Of a stretch of DNA of 64,000 bases, positions 43,408 through 52,500 are shown in pieces (position 1 is the stretch's first letter; each line of letters starts with the position of its first letter). The notes under the pieces were generated by a model that was given only the letters and a program-made list of their open reading frames with translations, was not told where the DNA came from and did not search any database. The translations under genes and the position numbers were made by a program. The stretch lies in contig OX337229.1 in the NCBI GenBank assembly GCA_946965045.2, positions 5,642,001 through 5,706,000 on the forward strand, written 5' to 3'. Source of the stretch: Epithemia pelagica. Lineage: Eukaryota > Bacillariophyta > Bacillariophyceae > Surirellales > Surirellaceae.

Positions 43408-45007
43408 CTAATATCGTGGCATGGAAGGATCCACGTCTTGTTGCCATCTCAAAATACCACCCTTTAGATTGTACAAGCGTTGCGGATCGACTCCTTGTTC
43501 CAATAATCGATCACAGGCCTTTTGGCCTCGAACACCAGCTTTGCAATACACGAGGACATCGCCCGAGTGGGGTACATCGTGCACGCGGACCGTTCGATGC
43601 GGTGCGACACGATCGGTAAAGGGCAAGGCGACAATGTCATGTTCCGTCGGTAATCGGACATCCAACACCCACGGACACCATCCATCCTTGAGTTTGTCCA
43701 TGACATCTTTGGGTTCAATCGAATGAAAGGTGGTATTTGGTACTTCCCCATTGACGACGGGAAGAGAAGTTTCGTCTTCGTCCATGGTACGTCCCCCGAT
43801 AGAAGAAGAAGCTACACTGTCGGTGTTTGCTGGTTCTTGTTGCGTCTGTGGTCCTCCACAAAACCCCTTGTAGTCAATGAGCTCCGTAATTGGTTCACGT
43901 TCGGTATCCTTTTCCAAGCCCATTTCACTAAACTTCATTTTTAGAGCATCAAAGACGAGCACACGTCCACTGCACACTCCGTCATCCTCGTCGTGATCTT
44001 TTGTGCCAAGGTCCGACAGGAGCATTTTGATTGCTTCCGTCGCCTGGAGGCATCCCATGGTACCGGGCAAGACACCAAGGACACCGCCTTCGGCACAACT
44101 GGGAACATCGCCGGGAGGTGGTGGAGTGGGCAACAAGTCTCGATAATCCGGTCCACCTTTCCACTGAAAGACGGACAATTGTCCTTCAAAGGCCAAAATG
44201 GCCGAATAAATCCAAGGAACCTCAAGAATGGCACAAGCATCGCTGGGAAAATGACAAGTGTTTACAAACGACGAGAGAGAGAGAGACGGGCACAACAACA
44301 ACAACCAGAGAGCAAGATTCGCCGTGTGAAAATGCATGAGTCAGCAAAGAGAGAGCTTTTTCATCTCAGTGGCAACCATCCAAATGCGCAGTGTGTCGTT
44401 CTTACTTGATCAAATACTTTGTAGGAAAATTATCGCTTCCGTCGACTACCAAATCGTAGGGCCGTCCTGGTTCAAAGCCATTACCGAGAATCTCCAGGGC
44501 CGTTTGCGAGGTGAATTCGGTTTCATAGGTTCGCACCAGAACAAACGGATTAATGTCGAGAATCCGTTGTTGGGCCGATTCACATTTGGTCTGCCCGACC
44601 GTACTAGTCCCATGAATGATTTGTCGTTGCAAATTGGAAGCATCGACCGTATCGGCATCGACAATGCCCACATGGCCGACACCGGCGGCGGCGAGATAGA
44701 GCAAACAGGGTGATCCCAAACCACCGGCACCCACGATGAGAACAGAGGAATTTTTCAGTTTGCGTTGACCGGCCATGCCCACATCCGACAAGACCAAATG
44801 TCGACTGTACCGAGCAATTTCGTCTCGGGAAAGATCCTCCGATTCATGATTGGAGGATGAGGCTGCAGACAAGAGAGTTTCCCTCACGTCATGAGCCAAT
44901 GTGTGTTGCAGTCTCTCGTGGCGATGCCTTGATGATAAGAAAAAGGAATTTCCATTGTGAATTGAAACAAGAAGAAAAAGTAACCTGACAACCATTGTCT
45001 CATTCAT
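43408..45007 (-). CDS. MoeZ/UBA4-like adenylyltransferase-sulfurtransferase (ThiF plus rhodanese)
   Basis: Activates a ubiquitin-like sulfur carrier by adenylation and then sulfurates it, for molybdopterin, tRNA thiolation or thiamine-like pathways. Two exons, 45007-44406 and 44242-43408, across a GTAAGA...CCCAG intron of 163 bp (phase 2) rejoin the motif KYLINDAC, giving 478 aa. The ThiF domain has RYSRHLVLSDVG, GAGGLGSPCLLYLAAAGVG, DADTVDASNLQRQ and VVDGSDNFPTKYLI. The C-terminal rhodanese domain has YCKAGVRG with its catalytic Cys. The Zn-binding CxxC pairs of eukaryotic MOCS3 are absent; instead YRDLLPTPPPPGDVPSCAEGGVLGV and ITELIDYKGFCG match bacterial MoeZ/R-type proteins. A signal-peptide-like start (LLFLLVSIHNGNS|FFL) suggests plastid delivery. 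Confidence 0.9.
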
Positions 45008-45031
45008 CTTCACCGGTTCATGGTCGACCAA

Positions 45032-45315
45032 ATCTGCGTACGATGAGCGTGTTTGGATTGGCGCGGAGCAATCGGAAGTGTGTGACGTGGACGCAGGCTC
45101 GTTGGGTAGCTGGGGTAGAGATAGAGATAGAGGAGTTTCTTTGACTTTGACCCTCCTATTTCATCATCCTCATCATCATTCCGTCCTCCTATTCCAATCT
45201 AATCATGCACGCCTCATTCCTCGCCGAAGTCAAAGAGTATCAAATGCCCCATTGTGAGATCCCCTAATTTACACTACTGAACCACATGATTTCGCAATCC
45301 ATTTCCTTTGCTCTA
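45032..45315. other. Spacer between the ThiF-rhodanese gene and the retropepsin-like gene
   Basis: 284 bp holding the upstream region of the minus-strand ThiF-rhodanese gene and the 3' end of the neighbour. GTAGCTGGGGTAGAG at about 45106 resembles the CTAG-type motif in other spacers. TCCTCATCATCATTCC lies at about 45167-45182. Confidence 0.35.
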
Positions 45316-46692
45316 CTAGAGATCGGAGGGCATGGTACCCAACTCAAACGACAAGTTCTTTCCATAAACCGTCGTTCGCAACTGGGAAATGACATCCATT
45401 CCCAAAATGTTCACCTCATTGTTGGTGGTGGTGGTGTCCCCGGATACTAACAAGTGCGCTTCGACCGCAAAGGGAAAGTCGGCCAACTTGACAATCAGCG
45501 ATTCCGGTAGTTTTGTCGTCCGAGTGGTGGTGGCTGTGGTGGGTGTTGTTGCATCCGAATTGCCTGAAGAGTGTTCCAGTAATACCTCCATGGCTTCTTG
45601 GCACAGATACGTGTTGGGGGAAACCATGTCGCAGAGAAAAATAACATTAAAGGAAGGATAACTGGGACCATCAATGAGACGGCTGCGACGGCGCGTGACA
45701 ATGTTCACCATTAACCGCTTGTGGGGACCATGCAAGACACCGGAAATGGGGGATTGTTGGGGCTGGTCCGCCGCCGACAGGTAGGGCACTTCCAATTCGA
45801 TACTAATTTTCCCATGCAGCGTGTCTGAAGTAATATCCGACAATGGTTGGTGATGGTGGTGTTTAGCATGTGGATCATGATTGGACAGTGTCGACCTGGA
45901 TTTGAGTTCGGCGTTTTGTTGGACCACTTCCCCCGACACTTGTTCCTGGGGACGCTTTTTGGGCAACCGGACACATTTCAAGTTCGTCGCTGCACCATTC
46001 GGGTTGGTAGTAGTGTCCGTAGGCTCCACGGAGTATCCTAGCTCCATGAGGATGGACTGGCACAATGGTACCTTGCGTGCCTTTCGAGAGCCCTTGACTC
46101 CACATCGACTGGCAAACATGCGGAGGAACAGCAGTTCAATGCAATGAATCGGAATGCCCTTGATGGACTTGAGGGCGGTACAAGGAACCGAGGTAGGAAG
46201 ACTCCCTCTTCGTGGTTTCACCACTGGATTGAGTGCCTCGGGTGTCACCTCGACATCTTTCAAGGTGGCAGACTCGATCGGATTGACAGGCCGGGGAACA
46301 TGCGCGTACTTGTCATCGTGTTGTGGTGGTGGTGGTTGTGCCTCGGAAAACTCGGCTTGTGGTGCTGGTGGTGGTGGTTGCTTCGGTGCTGGATCCTGCG
46401 TCGGGTCAACAGTGACAGCGGTGGTGGACGCATGAGTGCCATCGACAGTAGGAACTCCTGTCTCCTGTGATAGTCCTTTGGTTGGGTCCTCCGAGCGAAT
46501 GGGGTCCTCATTCTTATGCTGGTTGGACGAGGTTTCTTGCGGAGGATGGGCAGCACTACTGATTTCACCAATCAAGGATACGTAGGGCGTTGTTGCACCA
46601 TCGTTTTCTTGGGCCTTGGCGGAGGAACCATGGCTGGTAGGTTCCACTAGATGGATCTTGTTGTTGCTATTGTCGTTGTCGTCGAATGGCAT
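45316..46692 (-). CDS. Degenerate retropepsin-like (aspartic protease fold) protein
   Basis: 458 aa from the first ATG (46692); the frame is open another 16 codons. The first half is Pro/Gln/Thr-rich and disordered, then a block LPTSVPCTALKSIKGIPIHC, and LGYSVEP. The C-terminal 140 residues look like the clan AA aspartic protease fold of retrotransposon type: FNVIFLCDMVSPNTYLCQEA occupies the position of the DTG(S/A)PNTY loop, and NILGMDVISQL the usual ...NILGxDFL strand. The catalytic Asp remains but T-G is replaced by M-V, so protease activity is doubtful. Such single-copy retropepsin-like genes occur in stramenopile genomes. A complete hAT transposon begins 209 bp upstream of this gene. 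Confidence 0.55.
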   Translation of the reverse strand: MPFDDNDNSNNKIHLVEPTSHGSSAKAQENDGATTPYVSLIGEISSAAHPPQETSSNQHKNEDPIRSEDPTKGLSQETGVPTVDGTHASTTAVTVDPTQDPAPKQPPPPAPQAEFSEAQPPPPQHDDKYAHVPRPVNPIESATLKDVEVTPEALNPVVKPRRGSLPTSVPCTALKSIKGIPIHCIELLFLRMFASRCGVKGSRKARKVPLCQSILMELGYSVEPTDTTTNPNGAATNLKCVRLPKKRPQEQVSGEVVQQNAELKSRSTLSNHDPHAKHHHHQPLSDITSDTLHGKISIELEVPYLSAADQPQQSPISGVLHGPHKRLMVNIVTRRRSRLIDGPSYPSFNVIFLCDMVSPNTYLCQEAMEVLLEHSSGNSDATTPTTATTTRTTKLPESLIVKLADFPFAVEAHLLVSGDTTTTNNEVNILGMDVISQLRTTVYGKNLSFELGTMPSDL

Positions 46693-46893
46693 GAGAGGGG
46701 AGTGTGTTCTTGCGTTTGCGGGCTTGAAAATGGGCACCAAGAGCGCCTTGCTTGCTTGCTCTACGCTGTTGTTGTGCGGACAGATTTTTGAATTTTCTCC
46801 ATGTACCGCGCCAGGGGCGCGAAGCGCGGGGCACGGCGCACAAGCTACCCGAACCTGAAACTTTGCTTGTGAGCTACACCTCTCGGAGAAGAT

Positions 46894-46901
46894 GCTTTAA
46901 T
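46894..46901. repeat. 8-bp target-site duplication, left
   Basis: GCTTTAAT, identical to the eight bases after the right end of the hAT element. This size is diagnostic of hAT transposition. Confidence 0.95.
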
Positions 46902-46915
46902 CAGGGTGTGGAAGT
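46902..46915 (+). repeat. Left terminal inverted repeat of the hAT element
   Basis: CAGGGTGTGGAAGT, exactly inverted at the right end. Similarity stops after 14 bp. Confidence 0.95.
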
Positions 46916-47606
46916 TGGAAAATCAGCCATTAGACTTAACTTCCCAACTAATAATTCATTAGACAGTTTACTGTGATGCGACTTGTACCCACTAGTTAAT
47001 ACAACATGTATGATTAACTTAACTTAAACTAATCAAATCACAAAACCACGATACAGAATGAACTTGCAACTAATAGTCTAACACGACTAAGGTACTAACT
47101 TGACTAGATTAAATATGGTTCCAATGAAGAACCTGCAACTTAACTTAGACTAACTTTGAAAGTCGTAGTTTCTTTTCTGAGTCTGCAACTAGACTAAACA
47201 AGTCCAAGTTGCAACTTTGCCCCTTGTAAGTAAACTTCATCCCTCTGTCACCTCCATAGTTACAACTATTAGTTGCAACTTCTTTGTTGTCGTAGTCACA
47301 AACAACAACTTTTATTCAGAGGAACCATTCACTCTTATCTGTTTCTACGTATTTATTCACACTCTTCCTGCACATATTTACCAATATCACTCCCAGAGGA
47401 GTAGAACGTTCACGACTCACGACAGAGGTTCAACCAACACTCACAACTCTCAACCTCTCAACATTCACCAATCCACTGTCACCTGTCACCTTTACCTTTG
47501 TTCCTTTCCATCAACGACACAACCTTCAGTTTTCCTGCCCTTCTCATTTCTCATTGCCACTATTATTTCCCCATCCTCAACCCCATGCATCTTATATTCA
47601 AGTACA
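46916..47606. promoter_or_regulatory. Left subterminal region of the transposon
   Basis: 690 bp of AT-rich non-coding DNA. TGCAACT occurs at 47065, 47134, 47184, 47210 and 47274, and related AACTTAACTT/ACTAAC strings are frequent throughout. In hAT elements, repeated short subterminal motifs are transposase-binding sites; this region should also contain the promoter of the glycosylase gene. Confidence 0.6.
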
Positions 47607-49448
47607 ATGGAAGCATCAGATGACCGTACCATCAACCTCGATGTGACTTGTCACCAAGTCATCACTGTGACCCATATTCCAATGTCGTTCATGACCATGA
47701 TGCTAGAGGACTCAACTTTGCTAACCACTCCCTTGGAAAAGGCGACACAAGACTTGGCAATGGAGAACATAAAAGATGTGGTGTTGCTGTGGCTTACCCG
47801 GTACAATGGAAGTCTGCACTACCAACAAGTCGACTATCCATCCAACACAAGCCACCCTTGTTTATCTCCCAGTCGCATGTCATTCGAAAGCTTACTGAAC
47901 ACTGTCTGTCGAATAGTGTTTACGGGTCTGTATTCCCAAGAAGATGACTCATTCCAAGTCACATACGAGATGAACCCCCCCACCGACGACCTCCCCTTCA
48001 TCTCCATTGAAGGAAAATGCCGACCAATATTTTCTTTGCCTTCCTCCAATGGTCTCAGAGCATTTCAAAAATTCAATGCCGATTACCATCAGCAAAACAA
48101 CTACACTAAACTTTCCGTGGAATGGAATCTTCTAACCTGGATGACCCGACACAATGCCAGAATCCAGGTTAGAAATTCCTTTGACCTACGGACAGAGTGT
48201 CCTATTTGTATTAGTCCAAGCATCGACATCGTTGTTGAGGACATTGTTGCGCATACTAAGAAGAGCACGAAGGAGGATGACCGTTACTCAATGAAACTGG
48301 ATACAACAACGTCCCCTCCTCCTATTGATACAAGTCCTCCATCAACTCCAGTTGCCAAAGCTTCTCAATCTACCATGGGCCCAAATAGCAACAACGCTTC
48401 TACTTCTGTCACCCATGAATATTGGGCTTCTTCTCCTGTCATTGATGAATATTGGACCAAGCGACAATTTTCCCCCACTGCCCATGTCTTGACTCGGCAA
48501 AGAAAAACTGTTCTCTGCCATGCTTTATTGCAATCATGTTCCGCCAAGGAACAGATAGTCTATGGCGACAGACACATGCCTGGGACACCTGCAATTACCA
48601 AACCTGTCATGACCAGAATGTTTCGCCCTTCCATCCCCATTAGAAACCAATCCACAATTGATTCCCGGCTGTTTTTACTTGATAATCTTTCCCATTTACG
48701 TCGGTATTTCCTTCAGTCTGGTTTGGAAGCCCCCAGAGACACATGGTCCGAATGGATTACCAACAATATGTCGGAATATGAAGACTCTGACCCAGCCTTC
48801 ATGTGTCTCATTGTTATCTTGATGAGCTCGGCCACATCAGATCAAAGTCTCTCTCAAGTGATCCCTCGCTTATTCCAATCGGGCATCACTAGTGCACAAG
48901 GAACAATTGAAGTGTCTACATATTTTGGGATGGATGTTTTCTGTACTTTGTTTGCAGAAACAGGACGGTATCGTGTCAATGCGGAACGCATAGTCAACGC
49001 CGCGGACTATTTCGTCCAGCGACACAAAGGTCGCATTCCTAAAGACATTTCCCTTACTGAGCTTATGACCTTACCTGGAATTGGCCACAAGACGGGAACA
49101 ATCATTCTACAAACGGCATTTGGCCGGACGGAAGGAATTCCCTCAGATATTCATGTTATCCGATCAACTAAGGTTCTCAATTGGACGGAGTCTCATATCA
49201 ATGACGGCATGGAATGCTCTTTGAACCTTCAATCATGGCTTCCTAAAGAACGATGGGAGGAAATCAATCCTTTATTTGGTTCACTAGGACAACTACTTAA
49301 CAAATCACAGACCAGAAGCAAGTGCCAAGAACAAATGGAGTCTTTTATTGTGGCTCACTCTCATGACAAATCCGAATCTAAATCTCCAGCGAATCTTCGC
49401 CATCTCAAGTATTTCTTTCTGCAGTTGATAAAAGAATATACTAAATGA
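47607..49448 (+). CDS. Transposon-borne HhH-GPD DNA glycosylase-like protein
   Basis: 613 aa from ATG 47607, the first ATG of a frame open since 47217. The first 350 residues show no family: mixed and Ser/Thr/Pro-rich. Residues from about 385 align with endonuclease III: FMCLIVILMSSATSDQSLSQ (helix as in VLLSAQATD), YRVNAERIVNAADYFVQRHKGRIP, ELMTLPGIGHKTGTIILQTAFG (helix-hairpin-helix with the catalytic Lys at about residue 495) and IPSDIHVIRSTK (catalytic Asp at about 514). WEEINPLFGSLGQLL follows. The four cysteines of the C-terminal iron-sulfur loop are absent. The expected activity is removal of oxidised, mismatched or modified bases with AP-lyase chemistry. It sits inside the hAT element, convergent with the transposase. 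A role in excision repair or in countering cytosine methylation of the element is inference. Confidence 0.8.
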   Translation: MEASDDRTINLDVTCHQVITVTHIPMSFMTMMLEDSTLLTTPLEKATQDLAMENIKDVVLLWLTRYNGSLHYQQVDYPSNTSHPCLSPSRMSFESLLNTVCRIVFTGLYSQEDDSFQVTYEMNPPTDDLPFISIEGKCRPIFSLPSSNGLRAFQKFNADYHQQNNYTKLSVEWNLLTWMTRHNARIQVRNSFDLRTECPICISPSIDIVVEDIVAHTKKSTKEDDRYSMKLDTTTSPPPIDTSPPSTPVAKASQSTMGPNSNNASTSVTHEYWASSPVIDEYWTKRQFSPTAHVLTRQRKTVLCHALLQSCSAKEQIVYGDRHMPGTPAITKPVMTRMFRPSIPIRNQSTIDSRLFLLDNLSHLRRYFLQSGLEAPRDTWSEWITNNMSEYEDSDPAFMCLIVILMSSATSDQSLSQVIPRLFQSGITSAQGTIEVSTYFGMDVFCTLFAETGRYRVNAERIVNAADYFVQRHKGRIPKDISLTELMTLPGIGHKTGTIILQTAFGRTEGIPSDIHVIRSTKVLNWTESHINDGMECSLNLQSWLPKERWEEINPLFGSLGQLLNKSQTRSKCQEQMESFIVAHSHDKSESKSPANLRHLKYFFLQLIKEYTK

Positions 49449-49550
49449 CTGTCAATATATTATATTTACCAAAATGCACTGCGATTATGAATGTATAGTT
49501 TCCGTGACGTTTCTTCCATTGTCACCTTCAATGACGTTCGTGGTCGGAGA

Positions 49551-52500
49551 TCAACTGGTACCGTCATTGTCCGCACTTGAGACTTCCTTCTCTGCAAGTC
49601 TTGGGCTTCTTCTCGTTGGCGAGTCGTTTGGGGTTGGGGGTGGTTTGCGATTGTCTTTCTTGCGTGGTGTTCTAACCACAGTTCTTGCGAGTGCCTCAGA
49701 GAGTGAATTCTGCTTCGTCCGTTTCCTTCCTTTTTGAATAGTTGAAGAGGCTTTACGTTTCCCACTATCTCCTTTCTTGCCTTCATTGGCATTTGCAACG
49801 GGCAGACTAGCAACAGTCTTCTCCAACGCGGTTTGTTGAATGAGTTCATTCTTTCTTTCCTGGATGGCTTCTTTTAACGCCGTGTCAGAATCTTCCTTGT
49901 CTTCGTCATCGTCGTAAGGAGCAACAACTTTTCGATCCAAAGCCTCTAGTTGATCTTCATCTCGTGGATCGTCTACCAGATCAACCAATTCGACGTCGTC
50001 CCATGTCGCATCGCTCACAACTGTCTTCTTATCAACCTTTTTGACCGACTTGAACTTGTAACTTGTTTCCGCCTCTATGCCGTGGGCACCAATAGTTCCG
50101 GACAGTTCGTAGAGTTCCAGCTTCGACGTTGCTCGTAGTACCGTTTCCATCCGAGTCATATCGGATTGTGTCGGTGTGGCTTTTTCCAGTGGGACAACAG
50201 GAACTTGTGTTCCTGCTGCCGGGGTGCGTTGTTGTGCGGTCTGTTGTACCTGACTGACTTCTTCCCCTTTAGATTCCTGGCTGAGATCTATCACCTTCTT
50301 TGCTTGGCGGCCACTGGCTGCCTGTTTTTCGTCGGAGGTCGCGCCTTGTTTGAGTAGCTTCTCATTCTTGACAATCTCAGAGCGCACCTCCCTTGTAATA
50401 CTTTCCATAGTGCGCATTTCAAAGTTCTTGTCAAGTTGGCGTCTCATTAAGGGATTCCTATCCATGAACGACGACCGAGAGAACACGCGTTCCTGGAATG
50501 CGTTTGTCGCAGGTTTCGATATCCAAATCAAGGCACTAGGAAAGAGTTTGGGGAATAGCATCTTGTTGTCGGACCACCATTTCAAGACGTCAAAATATTT
50601 CCCAACGACATGGAAATAGTGTTCCGTACAGGCCAACTTGAATTCTTGTTGTTTTTCAGGGTTCCACGAACCAGATAGTTTCAGAAATGCGGCAGTGGGA
50701 TACTGGCGAATCAAGTCCTCCCAGGATCCATGGACAACGTTCTCGCAAAATTCGAGATAGCGTCCGAACTGTTCATCACACATCTTGTATAGCTTGGCTC
50801 TATCAACTTGGTCATCTGTACTGGTACTTGTCGCCGTCGCCTCCATTAGTGCAGCATTTTCTTTCTCCTTGGTGATGCGATGTGTCTTGAAGATGTTAAA
50901 GCAGTCCATTACATTCGTGACAGCTTTTGGGACTGAAGGCTCTTCCTCTTCGTCCTCGATGATCTCCACAGGTGTACTTTCCTTTTGTTGTTCACGTTCC
51001 TGCTGATTCGACTTGGATTGGGGATTGGTGCCATTCTTCTTTGGCTGCGAGAACTTGCGGACAATGTCCATCACAAATTCTTTCCGAATCCGTTTAAGAC
51101 TCTCATCGTCGTAAACATTTATGGTTTTCAGTATGTTGGGACCATAAGATGCAAGGAAAGGATGTCCACACATGGCGTGTTCAGCGTGGGAGTCATGGCC
51201 TTCCTCAATGTAGTTTGTATATTCCACAAGTACTCGCTCGATCAACAATTGACTCTTTTCTGACAATTTGTCGTATGTTACAATGTCTCGATACGATTGA
51301 AGCTTGGCGATGGTGAGACTGGCATCCCATGGGCGTGCATTAGGCCCAGTAACAGTCAACACGGGCACTCCCTTATCTTTCATAACTTCCACACAATGCT
51401 TGCTGGTGAAGATTTCCAGCAATGAACAAGCCGATGCAGAAGGGTCGTCAACTTGGAGTGACATGGAGACTTGTTTGAGTGGGGCCAAGATTCCCTCGAA
51501 TTCGGCCAAGAGCTGCCAGTCCTCTTCAGAGGGATAATGTTTAATGAATTCGTCGTCCTTGTACTCAAATTGCTCTTTTGCATACATATCCGTTACAAAT
51601 TTGTTCCGGAATAGGTCATGAAAGGTAATGATGCAGCCTCCAACACGGGTTGTATTCGGCATAGAGACTTTGATGACCTTCCTCCCATGTTTTAGGGCGT
51701 AGGAACGTAGCTTTTCAAATCTTTTGGCACGCGAACTCATCATCCATGCTGCAAATTTGAAGAATTTTCTATAAACAGTCATGAATTCCTCGTTACTGTC
51801 CACCACTTCGCCTTTTTTTTTCCGGACTGCCAGACCTGTGGAGTGTTTCAAGATCAGTTCGGCCCTGTGCATGTCGCACTTGCCGCCTGTCTTATTACCC
51901 ACTATATACTTTCCAGCCAACACGGCGGAGTTCGTGTTGTCATTCACGGAGGCAGAGAGGTCTTGTTGCGTAAAGCCGACAGCGTTGAGGATTGATGAGG
52001 TGTGGTCGGCTACTTGTTTTGCTGTATGACCCTTTGTTGAGCAAAGGCCAATCGGGAGTCTGTAAGATTTACAGTTCCGAGGATCGGTGAACATCAAACA
52101 AACCCCAAGGACATCCTTGTCATTTCCCTGCCAGATGTCGTGTGTTATCGTAGAAAAGGCGATGGGTTTGTTGCATAGATCATGGTACGCTTGTCGTACG
52201 TTTTCTCCAAGTTCCGTAACGGTCTTGAGAAAATCATTGTAGGACTCCAATCTCATCCGAGTGATTGCTTTGTTGCTTATGGAACAGTCCTTTTCCTTGA
52301 GCTTTGGGGCGTTGGCAATTGCACACTTAAGAAGATCTCTAAACGATTCCTTCTCAACAGTTGATGCCGGGAAACCACAGTCATTCACGAACTTATAAAT
52401 TGACTGATGAAACATTACTCTGGCATCTTGTTTGCTAACCATTGTGCCAGAATACATGGAAATGGGTTGTTGAGTAGGGTCGGTTGCAACAGAGGCAGTA

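Noticed and set aside
46800..46860. GC-rich inverted repeat GCGCGAAGCGCG as an insertion end
   Set aside because: It lies outside the mapped transposon ends and has no duplicate or target duplication; probably a chance hairpin in a promoter.
47217..47606. Extension of the glycosylase gene to 47217
   Set aside because: No ATG in this stretch, and it is subterminal repeat-rich DNA with hydrophobic nonsense sequence.
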